From contig NZ_JAAXPG010000011.1 of NCBI RefSeq assembly GCF_012396365.1, forward strand, positions 62,001 through 126,000: a stretch of 64,000 bases of DNA. The letters run 5' to 3'. The translations under genes and the position numbers were made by a program. The DNA comes from Nocardiopsis alborubida (GTDB lineage: Bacteria > Actinomycetota > Actinomycetes > Streptosporangiales > Streptosporangiaceae). This document shows positions 62,086 through 64,000 of this stretch, piece by piece (position 1 is the stretch's first letter; the number at the start of each line of letters is the position of its first letter). Under the pieces are notes generated by a model. The model did not search any database and was not told where the DNA came from. It worked only from the letters and a program-made list of their open reading frames with translations.

Positions 62086-63168
62086 TCAGAAGGAGCGCGA
62101 GGTGGCGGCCACCGCCAGTGCGCGCAGCGGCTCGCGGGCGGAGGCGTCCAGCCGGGGGCTCTCCAGGGCCGCGACGGCCCGGTCGGTGTACTCCGAGATC
62201 ATCTCCTCGCACACGGACAGCGCGCCCGACTCCTCGATCAGGGAGCACATCCACTCCACCGAGGCCGACGACAGGTCCGGCGCCCCCAGCAGCGAACGGA
62301 ACCGCTCGGCGTCGGCCGTCCCCGCGCGCGTCAGGGTCTCGGCCACGACCAGAGTCCGCTTGCCCTCGCGCAGGTCGTCCCCGGCGGGCTTGCCGGTGGT
62401 GGACGGGTCGCCGAACACGCCCAGCACGTCGTCGCGCAGCTGGAAGGCGATCCCCAGCGTTATGCCGTAAGCGGTGTAGACCCCGGCCAGCTCCTCGTAG
62501 CGGCCCGCCAGGGCCGCGCCCAGGTGCAGCGGGCGCTCCACCGTGTACTTGGCGGACTTGTAGCGCATCACGCGCAGCGCGGCCTCGCGGGTGCCGGTGC
62601 CCCGCACCTGCTCCAGGGTGTCCAGGTACTGCCCGGCCATGACCTCGGTGCGCATCGCGTCGAAGGGACGCCGCCCCCGGCCCAGCACCTCGGTCGGGAA
62701 GCCGCTGGCCTGGTACATCTCATCCGACCAGGCCAGGCACAGGTCGCCGATGAGGATGGCCGCGCCCTGGCCGAAGCCCTCGCTGTCGCCGCTCCACCCC
62801 TGGTCGGTGTGCAGCTTGGCCAGCCGCTTGTGCGTGGCGGGCAGCCCGCGCCGGGTGTCGCTGTTGTCGATCACGTCGTCGTGGACGAGCGCGCACGCCT
62901 GGAGGAACTCCAGGGAGGCCGCCGCCCGCACCACCCGCTCGTCGTCGGCCGCGCCGCCCGCTCCCCGCCAACCCCAGTAGCAGAAGGTCGGGCGCAGGCG
63001 CTTGCCGCCGGAGACCATCGCCTCCAGCGCGTCCATGGCCGGGGCCAGCTCCTCCCCGATCTCCAGAAGTTGGGCTCGGTGGTCGGCGCAGAACGAGGTC
63101 AGCTCGCGGTCCACGCCGGAGCGGACCGCGGAGACGGCGGGGGCGGACTGGGAAGAGGAAGGCACCAT
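62086..63168 (-). CDS. idsA: Polyprenyl diphosphate synthase (GGPP/FPP type)
   Basis: 360 residues, ATG 63168. All-helical trans-prenyltransferase. The first aspartate-rich motif is HDDVIDNSDTRRG (D97, D98, D101), the second is QLRDDVLGVFGD, and the substrate lysine and arginine are GGKRLRPTFCYW. The residues just before the first motif (EFLQACALVH) control chain length and are compatible with a C20 product, but this cannot be fixed by eye. It supplies prenyl diphosphate for carotenoids, menaquinone or hopanoids. It lies next to metF, like Rv2173 in Mycobacterium. Confidence 0.9.
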   Translation of the reverse strand: MVPSSSQSAPAVSAVRSGVDRELTSFCADHRAQLLEIGEELAPAMDALEAMVSGGKRLRPTFCYWGWRGAGGAADDERVVRAAASLEFLQACALVHDDVIDNSDTRRGLPATHKRLAKLHTDQGWSGDSEGFGQGAAILIGDLCLAWSDEMYQASGFPTEVLGRGRRPFDAMRTEVMAGQYLDTLEQVRGTGTREAALRVMRYKSAKYTVERPLHLGAALAGRYEELAGVYTAYGITLGIAFQLRDDVLGVFGDPSTTGKPAGDDLREGKRTLVVAETLTRAGTADAERFRSLLGAPDLSSASVEWMCSLIEESGALSVCEEMISEYTDRAVAALESPRLDASAREPLRALAVAATSRSF

Positions 63169-63402
63169 GAGTCGCAGATTATCGGCTGTCGGGCACGGTC
63201 CGGCCCCGGTTCGCCCGACCGGGCCGCTTCGGTCCGGCCACCAGCACGGACGGCACCGTCACCGGCAGCGCCCACGCGCCCGGCCCGGACGGGGCCATGA
63301 CGCGTCCTCGCACGTCGCGGCGCGGGAGTGGCGCGCACCACGGATCTCACAGGGCGGGACACGGCCCCCACCGCGTGGAACGTCTGACCTAAGCTGGTGC
63401 GC

Positions 63403-64000
63403 ATGCTGGCTGCACCGACACTCCCTGTGGCGCCCCGAGGCCCGGCCGCCAGGCCGCGTCACATCCGCGAACTCCTCGACGCGGGCGAGCCGATGTTCTC
63501 CTTCGAGTTCTTCCCGCCCCGCACGCCACAGGCGCAGGAGCGCCTGTGGCGTGCGATCAGGGAGATCGAGGCCCTCGGCCCCGCCTTCGTCTCGGTCACC
63601 TACGGCGCGGGCGGCAGCACGCGCGGGCTGACCGTGGAGACCACCGAGCGCATCGCGACCGACACCACACTGCTGCCGGTCGCGCACATGACCCTGGTCG
63701 ACCACTCCGTCGCCGAGCTGCGCCACCTCGTCGGCCGCCTCGCCGACGCGGGTGTGTCCAACATGCTCGCCGTGCGCGGAGACCCGCCCGGCGACCCCGA
63801 CGGGGAGTGGATCGCCCACCCCCAGGGGCTGACCTACGCCGAGGAACTGGTGCGCCTGATCAAGGACAGCGGCGACTTCTGCGTGGGCGTGGCCGCCTTC
63901 CCCTTCAAGCACCCGCGCTCGGCCGACGTCGAGACCGACACCGACCACTTCGTGCGCAAGTGCGAGGCGGGCGCCGACTACGCCATCACGCAGATGTTCT
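63403..64000 (+). CDS. metF: Methylenetetrahydrofolate reductase, N-terminal part
   Basis: The window ends inside this gene. 199 codons are visible from ATG 63403. The barrel start [18 protein letters not shown] with the catalytic Glu, [53 protein letters not shown] and [13 protein letters not shown] are all typical. It reduces 5,10-methylene-THF to 5-methyl-THF with FAD for methionine synthesis. TAAGCT seven bases before the ATG may be a -10, making the mRNA leaderless. It is divergent from the prenyl synthase. No SAM or cobalamin riboswitch is seen in the 234 bases between them. Confidence 0.93.
   Translation, partial: MLAAPTLPVAPRGPAARPRHIRELLDAGEPMFSFEFFPPRTPQAQERLWRAIREIEALGPAFVSVTYGAGGSTRGLTVETTERIATDTTLLPVAHMTLVDHSVAELRHLVGRLADAGVSNMLAVRGDPPGDPDGEWIAHPQGLTYAEELVRLIKDSGDFCVGVAAFPFKHPRSADVETDTDHFVRKCEAGADYAITQMF

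Noticed and set aside
63169..63402. SAM or B12 riboswitch before metF
   Set aside because: No conserved box is visible, and a -10 element lies right at the start codon, leaving no leader.

Overview
The window is high-GC actinobacterial chromosome, densely coded, with many GTG starts and several probable leaderless promoters. The gene set is typical of filamentous actinomycetes: an actinobacterial bcc-aa3 respiratory chain (ctaCDF and ctaE-qcrCAB), an ANTAR response regulator of the PdtaR type, a PimB-type mannosyltransferase, an AdoK-type adenosine kinase, a PASTA kinase and a MacRS-type two-component pair. From gene order and protein character I infer a Nocardiopsis-like or related organism. 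That is recall, not a search. Genes are housekeeping almost throughout. Mobile character is limited to one LAGLIDADG gene beside an odd tRNA.

Layout. 1-5.5 kb: end of gltB, gltD, a DUF2784 gene now fused in frame to an alpha/alpha-toroid protein, and pyk. 5.6-8.6 kb: a DUF1266 membrane protein, the LAGLIDADG gene, a class-I-shaped tRNA with a leucine (CAA) anticodon, and pdtaR. 8.9-13.2 kb: a branched-chain amino-acid ABC transporter (livHMGF) without a binding protein. 13.6-20.3 kb: erpA, adoK, a stand-alone rpsD, tusA-like, ctaC-ctaD-ctaF. 20.5-27.7 kb: cell envelope genes (L,D-transpeptidase, pimB, two NlpC/P60 hydrolases) and a NYN-domain gene coupled to a zinc-ribbon gene. 27.8-32.9 kb: exonuclease/GIY-YIG protein, rhomboid protease, small Lrp/AsnC protein, PTP-like gene, trpD, receiver protein. 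33.4-37.8 kb: ctaE-qcrC-qcrA-qcrB. 38-46 kb: fadD, glk, plsC, lipase, a DUF2007-like protein and a MacS-like kinase. 46-54 kb: molybdopterin oxidoreductase, a DAHP synthase gene with an attenuator leader, thiI, pfkA, MacR-like regulator, PASTA kinase. 54-58 kb: thiOSG behind a TPP riboswitch, a Rv2175c-like gene, thiE and a decayed ABC permease. 58.4-64 kb: quinone oxidoreductase with a SoxR-like box, NmrA-like protein, DUF418 protein, polyprenyl synthase and the start of metF.

How the parts fit. Electron transport is supplied by the two cta/qcr clusters. Central metabolism is represented by glk, pfkA, pyk, gltBD, aro and trpD. The most informative regulatory signals are (1) a 23-codon leader ORF with five aromatic codons within seven, plus mutually exclusive terminator and antiterminator pairings, in front of the DAHP synthase gene; (2) DasR-type dre palindromes at both pyk and pfkA, which would tie glycolysis to amino-sugar sensing; (3) a SoxR-type box at the quinone oxidoreductase; and (4) a TPP riboswitch at thiO. 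The most informative structural oddities are a perfect 13-bp tandem duplication that removed a stop and fused two genes, the unusual CAA tRNA, two genes whose conserved N-termini lack a normal start codon, and a switch of strand C/G bias around the LAGLIDADG/tRNA locus.
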